From Mycobacterium gordonae (GTDB lineage Bacteria > Actinomycetota > Actinomycetes > Mycobacteriales > Mycobacteriaceae), in the NCBI RefSeq assembly GCF_001417955.2, contig NZ_LKTM01000013.1, positions 1 to 64,000 on the forward strand: DNA of 64,000 nt. The letters are read 5' to 3'. This document shows, one piece after another, positions 38,441 through 47,337 of the stretch. The first letter of the stretch is position 1, and every line of letters starts with the position of its first letter. Under the pieces are notes generated by a model. That model ran no database searches, was not told where the DNA came from, and saw nothing but the letters and a program-made list of their open reading frames with translations. The translations under genes were made by a program, and so were the position numbers.

Positions 38441-38950
38441 TTCGTCGTGCTGTTCGGGCACGGACAGTTCGTTCTCGAAGGTGGCCATCGCCTCGATCAT
38501 CGCCATGAACACGCGGTGTGCCGCCACCAGGTCCTTGTCCGGCATGTCGGCCAGGGCTTCCCGGATGTGTCCCCCGAGCGGGCTGAAGAACGTGTGCGCC
38601 AGCGTCATCCCGCGCGTCTCGTACCGCAGGAGCCACTTGCGGCGGTCCTCGGGGTCCGGCTCCCGCCGGATGTGGCCCGCCTCGATCATCCGGTCGACCA
38701 GGTAGGTGATGGCCGGCGGGGACACGTCCATGCGCTGCCGCAGTTGTGCCAGGGTCAGCGGGGTACCGGCGGTCTCGGCCACCATGATGTGCAGCAGGGC
38801 ATGAAAATCACTGTTGCTGACGTCGTTGACGCGCGCGTAGTGCCGCCCGACGCGATCAGAGCGGGCGGTGATTGCGCGAATGTCGGCCGAGAGCTGCCTC
38901 TCCAGCTCCGCCCGCCTCGGCGGCGGCTCGCCCGCGCCCCGCTTGCTCAC
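38360..38950 (-). CDS. MarR-family regulator 2
   Basis: 196 aa from GTG 38950. Winged helix: LTLAQLRQRMDVSPPAITYL then VDRMIEAGHIRREPDPEDRR. It is a paralogue of the MarR at 31383-31892, with a longer basic C-terminal tail rich in Arg, Gly and Ser. It lies at the distal end of the minus-strand crt run. A half-site CATTCAG at 38973-38979, 23 bp upstream, recalls the operator at 35294-35300. Confidence 0.92.
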   Translation of the reverse strand: MSKRGAGEPPPRRAELERQLSADIRAITARSDRVGRHYARVNDVSNSDFHALLHIMVAETAGTPLTLAQLRQRMDVSPPAITYLVDRMIEAGHIRREPDPEDRRKWLLRYETRGMTLAHTFFSPLGGHIREALADMPDKDLVAAHRVFMAMIEAMATFENELSVPEQHDESAELARGSSPAGKRRQGAARSDAPRR

Positions 38951-39069
38951 TTACCCGCACCCCTTCGTCAACCATTCAGAGTACGGCGTGATCGCTCTTT
39001 AGTGCTTCAGCCGGTCCCGCGACTTCATCTTTTCCGTCGGGTCTTGACTCGCAGGATGTCTGTGGGTCG

Positions 39070-39285
39070 TCAATTGTCGCGACGCAGGGCATCGGGCTTG
39101 TGCACCGCGTCTTTGCCGGTCTTGTCGCTGCGGACCTGGTACTGCGGGTCGTCTTCGGAAGCCCGAACGGTTCGCCCGGCCGCTTCGGTGTCCGACGTGA
39201 TCTTGCGTTCCACCTTGCCTTTGACGGTGTTACCGTGGCTCTTCCACTCGACCTTGTCGCCCTTGCGCAGATTGTCGTCGCTCAA
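39070..39285 (-). CDS. DUF2945 (hypervirulence-associated TUDOR-like) protein
   Basis: 71 aa: LRKGDKVEWKSHGNTVKGKV then DPQYQVRSDKTGKDAVHKP, the small SH3-like domain of DUF2945. It is very short, polar and cytosolic. Function unknown in bacteria. Its start overlaps the upstream DUF2784 gene by 56 bp in another frame. Confidence 0.85.
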   Translation of the reverse strand: MSDDNLRKGDKVEWKSHGNTVKGKVERKITSDTEAAGRTVRASEDDPQYQVRSDKTGKDAVHKPDALRRDN

Positions 39286-39685
39286 TTGACTTCGCTTCCC
39301 TCGCCGTCGATTTCCCCCCCTCGGGTACCCGCCGACTCTGGATCAGTAACGCGATCCAGGACAGCGCGGCGGCGGTGAATGCGAGCGCCTGAGCGGTTCC
39401 GGTGCGGTTGGCAGGCAGGACTCCGCCGTCGACGTAGCGGCCGATGAACCCGTTCTCGGGAAGGGCGCCCATCCCGGCCCGGGCGCGGGCCCAATCTTCC
39501 AGCGTCGTCAACGGGCACCGAAGATCAAGCGCCACAACGGCGGCGCCCCAGCAGACGGTCGGAACGTGCAACCAGAACGTGCGCCGCCAGCGCAACGCCA
39601 GAAAGCCACCGCTCGGCAGGTACGCCAGATAGGCGAAGTGCGCGGCCACAGTGGCAACGACAAGGGCGAAATATCTTCTCTTCAT
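39230..39685 (-). CDS. DUF2784 small membrane protein
   Basis: 151 aa. About three to four transmembrane helices (ALVVATVAAHFAYLAYLPSG, HVPTVCWGAAVVALDL and ALAFTAAALSWIALLIQ) and the family motif CPLTTLEDWARARAG with FIGRYVDGG. Charged C-terminal tail. Function unknown. It lies 39 bp downstream of the Rieske gene on the same strand. Confidence 0.85.
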   Translation of the reverse strand: MKRRYFALVVATVAAHFAYLAYLPSGGFLALRWRRTFWLHVPTVCWGAAVVALDLRCPLTTLEDWARARAGMGALPENGFIGRYVDGGVLPANRTGTAQALAFTAAALSWIALLIQSRRVPEGGKSTAREAKSIERRQSAQGRQGRVEEPR

Positions 39686-39724
39686 CGCCGATTCAGCCTA
39701 GAGGACCGAACGGCGGTGCGTTGC

Positions 39725-40720
39725 TCAGCCGCCGCTGCGCAGCCGGTACCGGCGTTCGGCGTAAGCAAGGTCGTCGCGCCACAATCGGTTGGCGGCGTAG
39801 CGCATCAGCGGGGTAACCAGCGGGGCGACCGAAAGTGCTGCTTTGAACCCGGGCCGCTGCGAATGTGCGACGACCGCTTCGATCACGGCGACGCGGGGCT
39901 GCCCGTCGGGCCCCGGACCCACTGGGGTGGCATGGGTTTCGACGACGCTTCCGGCGCCCTCACCTTCGACGATGCGCATCACGATGGTGCGCGCGTCGGG
40001 GCAGGTGAATTCCGCGATGGTCGGCACCCCGAAGCGGCCGACCCGGAAGGTGACCGAGACGACGAACCGGTCGTCCTCCTCGGTCGGGGTGGTGAGCACC
40101 TCGAGTCGGGTGAACGAGTAGGGGTGGAACCAGCCGCCATGCCACGGGTCGAGGCGGTTGGCGATGACGTCCTGCGGTTCAGCGGTGCCTTCGACGCGGG
40201 CGACGGCGGGCAGCGTGGTCCCGGTGGGCCGCTCCGGGATCACCGGCACGTCCAGCGGCGTTTCGCCGCCGACGGCGTCCAGTCGCACCCAGGCCAGCAC
40301 GCCGTCGTCGTAGCCGGGTAACGGAGCCCAACCCAGCTTGCACGACCGGCCGTCCAGGGCCAGCCCATGCCAGCGGCAGAACAACACGCCGTCGGAAACC
40401 GTGCCCGTGGCCAGGTCCGCTCCCAGATGGGGGCAACTGGCCGGGCCGACCGTCAGATGGCCCAGTCGGTCCCGCCAGGCGACGAGTTCGACACCGGCCA
40501 CGCGGACGCCCAGTGGTCGAGTCGCCCGCACGGCGCTGCTGGCCGCGAACACGTACCAGTTGCCGGTGGGACGGCGCTGCGACCGGTCCAGGGCGGCGTT
40601 GATGATCCCCGGCTGCGCCTGCCCGTAGGTAGGGCGCTGCTGCGTCCACGCCGCGCGCGGAACCAGTTGCAGCGGCCAGTCTTTGGGCCACCGCTCGCGG
40701 AACTGATCGCCGACGCTCAT
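39725..40720 (-). CDS. Rieske [2Fe-2S] protein of the carotenoid cluster (DUF5914-like)
   Basis: 331 aa. Rieske ligands CPHLGAD and CRWHGL are clear around residues 85-110. The rest (about 150-331) resembles DUF5914 and includes NRLDPWHGGWFHPYSF, a possible non-haem-iron or lipid-binding region without the standard DxxHxxxxH. The ATG overlaps the crtU stop (ATGA), so it is translationally coupled to the carotenoid desaturase/methylase. A role as oxygenase or electron-transfer partner in aromatic carotenoid formation or hydroxylation is plausible but unproven. Confidence 0.85.
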   Translation of the reverse strand: MSVGDQFRERWPKDWPLQLVPRAAWTQQRPTYGQAQPGIINAALDRSQRRPTGNWYVFAASSAVRATRPLGVRVAGVELVAWRDRLGHLTVGPASCPHLGADLATGTVSDGVLFCRWHGLALDGRSCKLGWAPLPGYDDGVLAWVRLDAVGGETPLDVPVIPERPTGTTLPAVARVEGTAEPQDVIANRLDPWHGGWFHPYSFTRLEVLTTPTEEDDRFVVSVTFRVGRFGVPTIAEFTCPDARTIVMRIVEGEGAGSVVETHATPVGPGPDGQPRVAVIEAVVAHSQRPGFKAALSVAPLVTPLMRYAANRLWRDDLAYAERRYRLRSGG

Positions 40721-42243
40721 TTCCGCCCTCGGATTTGCCGCAGCGCCAGCGATCTCAGCAGCACTGACCGTCCGCGGGTGGGAACGGTGAACAGGTCATG
40801 ACCACTCACGCCCCATCGCGAGAGCAGCTGGTTGGCCGCCACCCAGCCGGTGGTGGCGGCGCGCTCCATCAACGCCACCGGCAGGTCCACCCGGATGCCG
40901 TCACCGGCCAGCACCAAGCCGGCTTGCGGCGTCGCCACGGTAGGTCGCCGGGTGTAGGTACCAGGGGTGAACAACGGGCAGTCACTTCGGCGCAGCACTC
41001 GTTCCTGAATCACGTTGGCGGCCGCGGTCTCCGGGTACAGCTTGTGCAGCTGCTCGATCGCGGCGTCGCTGGGCGTTGCGGAATCCATTGCATAGGAGTG
41101 TAATTCGACGACGGAACCACCGGTCTGGCGGGCCCAGGCGGCGGCCTCGGCTTCGTAGCGCTCCAGCACGCTGATGTTGTCGAGCGGTGGGTGGCCCGCG
41201 GTGCCCAGGAAGGGTGCCCGGTCGGATCTGACCGGGCGGTCCAGCCACAGCCGGTGCACCACGAACGACGGGGCGGAGCGCAACCGCCGAATCTGCGCGC
41301 GCCACAGGTCGTTACCGAGATCTCCCGACGCGGCCAGGACCTGGTGCAACCCGCCCACGTCGAGCGCCAGCACCACCGCGTCGGCGGACAGCGTGTCGCC
41401 GTCGGTGTGCACGCGGAATTCGTCGTCGACGGCGTCGACGCGCTGCACCGGCGTGTCGAGCCGGAACTGGACACCGCGTTCGCTCAGGTACTCCCGCAAC
41501 GGATTCCACAGGCTGACATCGAAATTGGCGTTGGCGACGTCGAAGATCAGTCCCTCGCTGGAGCCCAGGAAATAGATGTGGAACATGGTGGCCAGCTCAC
41601 CGGCGGACAGCTGGGTCGGGTCGGCGAAGAAGCTGCGGGAGAACACCTCGAATGCCAGGTGACGCGCCGACTCCGGGAAATTGATGCTCTTCAGGAACGT
41701 TTCGGCGTCGATGTGATCCAGCTGGTGGTAGATCTCGGGAACCGAGACCGCCGCCAGCGGTGCCGACGCCCCGGCGTCGATGTGCATCAGGTCGGAAAGC
41801 CGGAAGGTCGGGCTGCGCAAGGCGAAAACCAGGGCGTTCCAGGGGGGCGTGCGGGGCAGGCCGCGGAAGGTGTCGCGCCGGCCGGCCCCGTCGATCAACG
41901 GGTAGTCGGTGACCGGTGTCAGCATGCGCAGCTGCGGATCCACCCGGCTCAGCAGCGCCCGCAGGTTGTAGTACTGCCGGAAGAAGGCGTGGAACCCGCG
42001 GTTCATCGGCACCTCGGAACCCGGGCCGGAACCGTCGTGTTCGGTCCAGCCCCCGACCCGCCCGCCGAGGTAGGGCTCCTTCTCCACCACCTCGACGTCG
42101 ACACCGCGTTCGGCGAGTCCGGTGGCGGCGGCCAGGCCGGCGATCCCGGCCCCGACGACCACTACCCGCGGACGCGAGGACAGTGAGGCGGCGTCGGCCA
42201 ACCCCGGCGTTGCCGAGTGTCGTTCGCGGCGGCGGTCGGTCAC
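40717..42243 (-). CDS. crtU: CrtU-type carotene desaturase/methyltransferase
   Basis: 508 aa from GTG 42243, preceded by GGAGGTG. FAD-binding motif VVVVGAGIAGLAAATGLAER then VVEKEPYLGGRVGGW, and a C-terminal LVLAGDGIRVDLPVALMERA. This is the CrtU/CruE family that converts beta-carotene rings to aromatic chi rings, giving isorenieratene (leprotene) in actinobacteria. The gene is coupled to the methyltransferase upstream (GTGA) and the Rieske gene downstream (ATGA). Confidence 0.9.
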   Translation of the reverse strand: MTDRRRERHSATPGLADAASLSSRPRVVVVGAGIAGLAAATGLAERGVDVEVVEKEPYLGGRVGGWTEHDGSGPGSEVPMNRGFHAFFRQYYNLRALLSRVDPQLRMLTPVTDYPLIDGAGRRDTFRGLPRTPPWNALVFALRSPTFRLSDLMHIDAGASAPLAAVSVPEIYHQLDHIDAETFLKSINFPESARHLAFEVFSRSFFADPTQLSAGELATMFHIYFLGSSEGLIFDVANANFDVSLWNPLREYLSERGVQFRLDTPVQRVDAVDDEFRVHTDGDTLSADAVVLALDVGGLHQVLAASGDLGNDLWRAQIRRLRSAPSFVVHRLWLDRPVRSDRAPFLGTAGHPPLDNISVLERYEAEAAAWARQTGGSVVELHSYAMDSATPSDAAIEQLHKLYPETAAANVIQERVLRRSDCPLFTPGTYTRRPTVATPQAGLVLAGDGIRVDLPVALMERAATTGWVAANQLLSRWGVSGHDLFTVPTRGRSVLLRSLALRQIRGRK

Positions 42244-42962
42244 AGCGGCACCTCCCCGATAAAGGTATGGACGATGTTTCGCTCCCAGCCTGACATGGTT
42301 TCGCCGCGCACCGAAGTGAATCCGGCATCGGACATGCGTTGGCGGAACCGCTGCGCCCCGTCGAAGCTCAGCACGCTGCGCCACAAGTGTCGGTAGAGGG
42401 TGGTGCTGCGGGTCCGCAACCAACCCGACGGGATGATGATGGTCCAGCACACCGCGTGCCAAATCTTCACGGCGGCAGGGGAATCGCGCACGGAATACTC
42501 GTGCACCGCCAGCGTTCCGCCGGGCCGCAGCAGTCCTGCGAAGGCGCGCAGTTGCCCATCCGGGTCAGCGAGGTTGCGCAGCAGATAAGCCGCCAGGATG
42601 GCGTCGAACGGGCCGGTGATGCCGTGCTCGCCGAGTTCTTCGATCGGGGTGTGCACGAACCGCACCGAAGCCGGCCACGACTTGGCGCGCGCGGCCTCCA
42701 GCATGCCGGCCGATGCGTCGACGGCGATGATCTCGGCTTCGGGAGCCGCTGCCAGCAGCGCGGCCGTGGATGCGCCGGTGCCGCAGCCGGCGTCCAGCAG
42801 TCGCAGGCCGCGCCCGTTGTCGGGCAAGCGCATGCGTTGCACCGAACGCCGCAGGTTCGTGTGATAGCCGGGGTTGGCGCCCACCAGTCGGTCGTAGGCG
42901 TCGGCGCCGACGTCGAACGCGTCCGGAACGTCGCCGCGAGCAAGGCCTGCTTTATCCATCAT
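42240..42962 (-). CDS. SAM-dependent methyltransferase of the carotenoid cluster (CrtT-like)
   Basis: 240 aa from ATG 42962. Motif I LRLLDAGCGTGASTAALLAA, motif II AVDASAGML, motif IV GPFDAILAAYLLRNLADPDG and LLRPGGTLAVHEYS are typical of UbiE/CrtT class enzymes. CrtT occurs in Streptomyces crt clusters, where its role is not settled. Coupled to crtYd and crtU by overlaps. Confidence 0.88.
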   Translation of the reverse strand: MMDKAGLARGDVPDAFDVGADAYDRLVGANPGYHTNLRRSVQRMRLPDNGRGLRLLDAGCGTGASTAALLAAAPEAEIIAVDASAGMLEAARAKSWPASVRFVHTPIEELGEHGITGPFDAILAAYLLRNLADPDGQLRAFAGLLRPGGTLAVHEYSVRDSPAAVKIWHAVCWTIIIPSGWLRTRSTTLYRHLWRSVLSFDGAQRFRQRMSDAGFTSVRGETMSGWERNIVHTFIGEVPL

Positions 42963-43273
42963 CACCGCCGTACACGTTGATACTCCCACAGCAGCAGTAC
43001 TCCCGTGACCAGCGCGAAGCCGAACAGGAAGTCCTCGACCGGGATGTCGAAGGGAAAGCGCAGCCCGCTGGTCTGCCGCTCGTCGTAGATGACCACCGGG
43101 GCGCTGAGCTTGGTCAGCCAGCCGTCGACCGGCACCTGAAATCCCAGCACGATCACCATCGACAGCCAGTAGGCGAGCTTGCGGAACAGTCCGGTGCGCA
43201 ACACCGTGAACTCCAGCCCACACACCGCGAGCACCGAGACGACGGCAGGGACGGTGTAACCCAGTCCGGTCAT
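42962..43273 (-). CDS. crtYd: Lycopene cyclase subunit CrtYd
   Basis: 103 aa with three membrane helices. The conserved IPVEDFLFGF motif matches the PxE(E/D) signature of heterodimeric CrtYc/CrtYd cyclases. Pairs with crtYc to cyclise lycopene to beta-carotene. The ATG overlaps the crtYc stop. Confidence 0.95.
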   Translation of the reverse strand: MTGLGYTVPAVVSVLAVCGLEFTVLRTGLFRKLAYWLSMVIVLGFQVPVDGWLTKLSAPVVIYDERQTSGLRFPFDIPVEDFLFGFALVTGVLLLWEYQRVRR

Positions 43274-43593
43274 CGGCGCCGGCTCCAGCCGAGGATGGTG
43301 CTCACCGCGCTGTAGGTGAGCAACCCGCACACGGGGATCACCAGGAAGAACAGCACCTCCTCGATGGGTATGCGAGGCGGCAAGTCGATGCCGGTGATGT
43401 ATTTGCCGTTGTACCACCATATTCCGGCGGCGATCGCGATGGCATCCCACACCAGGAACACCGCCGCGAACGGCACCACGGAACGCAACAGGCGCCCGGG
43501 TTGGCGGTACACGCCCTTGCCGAATAATTCCAGCGGCAGGGTGATCAACAGGCACAGACCCAGGACGATCAGATACTGCCAGTGATCGCTCAC
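43270..43593 (-). CDS. crtYc: Lycopene cyclase subunit CrtYc
   Basis: 107 aa from GTG 43593, which overlaps the crtB stop (GTGA). Three membrane helices and IPIEEVLFFLVIP, the PxEE signature. It forms the heterodimeric cyclase with CrtYd. Confidence 0.95.
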   Translation of the reverse strand: MSDHWQYLIVLGLCLLITLPLELFGKGVYRQPGRLLRSVVPFAAVFLVWDAIAIAAGIWWYNGKYITGIDLPPRIPIEEVLFFLVIPVCGLLTYSAVSTILGWSRRR

Positions 43594-44543
43594 GCGGCAC
43601 CGGATTTCCGGTGATCGGGCAGCGTCCGGCGGATGCGCCAGGCCTCGAACAGCCCGCTGCCGGCCACCTGGATGCGGCGCGCCTTGCCGACAGTGGCGCG
43701 GTGGCTGAACACGGCGAAGTCGCTGTCCTCGATGCGGTCCAGGATCTCGGAGTACAGCGTGAGCGCCGTTGCCACACACGGGCGTGACCGGGGTGCCAGC
43801 AACGGAATGCCTTGCGCGGCAAAGCTGTATATCTCCCGGGTGATCTTGTGCTGCTCGGCCAGTGCGTCCCGGACCCGGGCATCGGTGCGCCGGTGCATGT
43901 GACACCACAGCATCAACTCGCGGTCCACACCGTGAGCCGCGAGTTCGTCGGCAGGCAGATAGACCCGGTCACGCAACAGGTCCTCGTCGACGTCGCGCAG
44001 GAAATTGGTCAATTGGAACGCGCGGCCCAGCGCTTCGGCGTACGGTGCCGCCTCGCCCGGGTCGGAGACGGTGCCCAGTACCGGAAGCACTTGCAGGCCA
44101 ATGACTTCCGCTGATCCTCGCATGTAGCGGTTGAGGGCGGCGCGGTCGGGATAAGCGGTGACGGTCAGGTCCATGCGCATGGAGTCCAGGAAGTCCACGA
44201 ACAGCTCCGCCGCAATGCGGTAGCGGTTGATCGTGTGGTCGACAGCCGTCAGCACCGGCTCGTCGCGGTGCGCACCCCCGGCGAAGAAGCGGTCGGACAG
44301 CAGCTGCAGCCGATCGGCCCGCGCCGCGGCGTCCAGGTTCGGATTGAACTCATCGAGAATGTCGTCGGCGAGGCGGGCGAAGGCGTACAGCGCATGGATA
44401 GCCGGACGCTGGTCAGGGGCCAGCAACCTGGTCGCCAGGAAATAAGTGCGACCGTTCTGCGCCGCGATCTTGCGGCAGCTGCGATAGGCGTCGCGCAACG
44501 CCGGATCGTCGATGCCGGCGGCGTCCAGTTCGGCGCGGATCAT
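43590..44543 (-). CDS. crtB: Phytoene synthase
   Basis: 317 aa. Squalene/phytoene synthase fold with substrate-Mg motifs ARLADDILDE (about 75-84) and RDVDEDLLRDRVYLP (about 190-204). It joins two GGPP molecules to phytoene, the committed step. The ATG overlaps the crtI stop by four bases. Confidence 0.97.
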   Translation of the reverse strand: MIRAELDAAGIDDPALRDAYRSCRKIAAQNGRTYFLATRLLAPDQRPAIHALYAFARLADDILDEFNPNLDAAARADRLQLLSDRFFAGGAHRDEPVLTAVDHTINRYRIAAELFVDFLDSMRMDLTVTAYPDRAALNRYMRGSAEVIGLQVLPVLGTVSDPGEAAPYAEALGRAFQLTNFLRDVDEDLLRDRVYLPADELAAHGVDRELMLWCHMHRRTDARVRDALAEQHKITREIYSFAAQGIPLLAPRSRPCVATALTLYSEILDRIEDSDFAVFSHRATVGKARRIQVAGSGLFEAWRIRRTLPDHRKSGAA

Positions 44544-46060
44544 GGCAGTGGGGCTTTCAGATCCAGGTGAATCGAAGAGCGGTCCGGAGTGCCGGTGACG
44601 CGGTCGGCGGCCAAACGTCCGGAGATCAGGGTGGTCGGCACGCCCACGCCCGGGGTTGTCGACGAGCCGGCCAGCACCGCGTTGTCGATGCCGCGCACCA
44701 TGTTCGCGGGGCGGAAAGGTCCGGTCTGGGCGAAGGTGTGGGCCAGCGCGAACGGGGTGCCCGAGGTCATGCCGGCGCGGGCCCAGTCGGCCGGGGTGTC
44801 CACGTGCAGTACCTCGGCGCTCTCGCGCAGGTCCGGCAACAGTCGTTGCTCCACCGCATCCAGCATTGTTTGAGCGTAGGGAACGGCGGTTGCCGACCAG
44901 TCGACACGGCCGCGGTCCAGGTTGGGCGCCGGTGCCAGCACGTAGAGCAGGTCACGTCCGGGTGGGGCGAGACCGGGATCGCTGGCCGTCGGCCGGGTCA
45001 CCAGCAGCGAGGGATCCCGCATCAGCCTGCCGTCGGTGATGATGTCGGTGAAAGTCTGATCCCATGCGTCGCCGAACAGGATCGTGTGGTGGGCCGGCGG
45101 TGGATCGATGGCGCGGCAACCCACGTGCATCACGACCGCCGACGGGGCCGCGCGCAGCTTGAGCGGGCGCTTCGGCCGTCGGCCCAGCAGTTCGTAGGTC
45201 AGCGGTAGCTCGGTGGTCAGAACCACAGCGTCGCACGCGATGCGGTCGCCCTCGGCGGTGATCACCGCGTTGACGCGCTCACCGCTGCGCTCCAGCGCGG
45301 TCACCGTCGATCCGTACCGGAACTGCACCCCGGCGTCTTGGGCTGCCGCGGCAAGCGCGTCGGGCAGGGCCCGCACACCGCCGCGGGGGAAGAACACGCC
45401 CGACACGGTGTCCATGTAGGCGATCACCGCGTACACGGCCAGTGCGTCCTGGGGAGCCACCCCGGCGTAGAGGGCCTGAAAGGTGAACACCCGCAGCAGC
45501 CTCGGGTCGCTGATGTAGCGCTTGACCATGGTCTCCCAGCGGCGGAAGCCCCCGATTCCGGCGAGTCTGGCCAACTGCGGGGTGACCATCGACAGCGGCG
45601 AATCGAAGTTGGCGCTGATGAAACCCGCGAACTCCGTCCGGTAGAGCTTGTCCAGCCAGTCGCGCAATGCGCGGTAGCCGGCGGCTTCCTGCGGCCCGGC
45701 GAATTCCCGCACCGAGGCGGCCATCCGCTCGGCGTCGGTGTGGACGTCAAGGGCCGCACCGTCGGCGAACATGGCCCGGTACGCCGGGTCAACCGGCATC
45801 AGGTCGAGTCGCTGCGCCAGGGATTCGCCGACGGCGGCGAAGGCCTCGTCGATCAGGTCCGGCATGGTGATGACCGTCGGGCCGGTGTCGATCAGGTAGC
45901 CGCCGATATCGCGGCGACCCGCACGACCACCGGGCCAGGGTTCACGCTCGACCACCGTGACTTCCCGCCCCCGACCGGCCAGGTGCAATGCCGCCGACAG
46001 GCCGGAGAGCCCCGCGCCCACCACGACCACCCGATCGGTGCGGCCCCCTACCGTACGCAT
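44540..46060 (-). CDS. crtI: Phytoene desaturase
   Basis: 506 aa from ATG 46060. The GGGAGGA RBS touches the alternative ATG at 46066, so the inner ATG with 6-base spacing is preferred. FAD motif VVVVGAGLSGLSAALHLAGR then VVEREPWPGGRAG, and the CrtI C-terminal signature AGSSTTPGVGVPTTLISGR. It desaturates phytoene to lycopene. Confidence 0.97.
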   Translation of the reverse strand: MRTVGGRTDRVVVVGAGLSGLSAALHLAGRGREVTVVEREPWPGGRAGRRDIGGYLIDTGPTVITMPDLIDEAFAAVGESLAQRLDLMPVDPAYRAMFADGAALDVHTDAERMAASVREFAGPQEAAGYRALRDWLDKLYRTEFAGFISANFDSPLSMVTPQLARLAGIGGFRRWETMVKRYISDPRLLRVFTFQALYAGVAPQDALAVYAVIAYMDTVSGVFFPRGGVRALPDALAAAAQDAGVQFRYGSTVTALERSGERVNAVITAEGDRIACDAVVLTTELPLTYELLGRRPKRPLKLRAAPSAVVMHVGCRAIDPPPAHHTILFGDAWDQTFTDIITDGRLMRDPSLLVTRPTASDPGLAPPGRDLLYVLAPAPNLDRGRVDWSATAVPYAQTMLDAVEQRLLPDLRESAEVLHVDTPADWARAGMTSGTPFALAHTFAQTGPFRPANMVRGIDNAVLAGSSTTPGVGVPTTLISGRLAADRVTGTPDRSSIHLDLKAPLP

Positions 46061-46079
46061 CAGCATTCCTCCCGTGCGA

Positions 46080-47270
46080 TCATGCGGCACGCCTCGTGCA
46101 CACGCCGGCCATACTTGCCAGCGCGCCACTGATCGGGCCGTCTATTCCGCTGCTGTCCAGTGCTTTCTGGGCGATCTCAACGCGGTCGGTGATGAGTTCC
46201 TCGATCCGCTGTACGGCGCCGGTCGCGAAAATCAGGGAGCGCCAGTGCTCCAGATCCTCCTCGGTGAGCTGGTCGCGGTCGACCAGTTCCGAGAACTGCC
46301 GTCGCGTCGAGGTGTCGGCAAGCTCGTAGGCCGCGACCATCAGGCTGGTGGCCTTGCGTTCGAGCAGGTCGCCGCCGTTGGGCTTGCCGGTGGTGCCCGG
46401 GGACCCGAAGACGCCGAGGATGTCGTCGCGCAGTTGGAAGGCTTCACCCACGGCGCTGCCGTATTCGCCGAGCCGTGCCAGGGTGTGCTCGCTGCAGCCG
46501 GCCATCGCGGCGCCGATCTCGAGGGGCCGGCGCACCGTGTAGTTGCCGGACTTGAGCCGCGCCACGTTGAGCACGGCATCCAGGGTGGGCAGCTTGCGGA
46601 CATCGAGGGTGAGATCGGCGAACTGGCCGACTGCCAGTTCGGTCCGCATCGCGTCGTAGCGCGGCCAGGCACGATGCAGCTGATGACGGCTCAGGCCGCA
46701 GTCGCGCAGCATCTGTTCGGCCCAGATCAGGCAGAGATCACCGAGCAGCACCGCGGCTGATTCTCCGAACCGGCGTGACGAGCCGGACAGACCGCGCTGG
46801 CGGTGCCAGCGCTCGAACTGGATGTGTGCGGCGGGCAGTCCGCGCCGCGATGGCGAGTCGTCCATCACATCGTCCTGCAGCAGTGCGAAAGCGTGCAGTA
46901 ATTCTAAGCTGGCGGTGGCTGACAGTGCCGCGTCGCTGGGCGGCGCACCGGACAGCCAGCCCAGGTACATGAACGTCGAACGAAGGCATTTGCCGCCTTT
47001 GACGAACTCGAGCAAGACTTCGCCGGCGGCATCGACGCCACAGTCACCCAGGGTGTCGGTGCAGCGGGCGGAGACGAACGCCTCCACCTCTTCCAGCACG
47101 GCCCGGCGCAGACTGGTTCGCCACTCGTCGAAGTTATCGGTGGCTGACAGTCCCGCAGGGTCTCTGCGTGCGGCTTCGGCGAGGGCCACCCGGGGGAATT
47201 CACGCACATCTCCCACGACGGCTCCCTTGAGTTCGGCGTCGGCCGCTGTCATCGGACGGCTCGGATTCAC
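46080..47270 (-). CDS. crtE: Geranylgeranyl diphosphate synthase
   Basis: 396 aa from GTG 47270 with GAGGGGG upstream; TTG 47333 and ATG 47252 are alternatives. First Asp-rich motif LLQDDVMDDS and second QLRDDILGVFG are present, plus GGKCLRSTFMYLGW and GDLLERKATSLM. The second motif ends in Gly rather than Asp. It makes C20 GGPP from FPP or IPP/DMAPP. First gene of the minus-strand crt run, and probable main point of control. Confidence 0.95.
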   Translation of the reverse strand: MNPSRPMTAADAELKGAVVGDVREFPRVALAEAARRDPAGLSATDNFDEWRTSLRRAVLEEVEAFVSARCTDTLGDCGVDAAGEVLLEFVKGGKCLRSTFMYLGWLSGAPPSDAALSATASLELLHAFALLQDDVMDDSPSRRGLPAAHIQFERWHRQRGLSGSSRRFGESAAVLLGDLCLIWAEQMLRDCGLSRHQLHRAWPRYDAMRTELAVGQFADLTLDVRKLPTLDAVLNVARLKSGNYTVRRPLEIGAAMAGCSEHTLARLGEYGSAVGEAFQLRDDILGVFGSPGTTGKPNGGDLLERKATSLMVAAYELADTSTRRQFSELVDRDQLTEEDLEHWRSLIFATGAVQRIEELITDRVEIAQKALDSSGIDGPISGALASMAGVCTRRAA

Positions 47271-47337
47271 GCGCTGGTACCCCCTCGACGAGATGCCAAA
47301 CCGCCGGCTGGCGGCGGTGGGTGGGTCGGACAATTAT

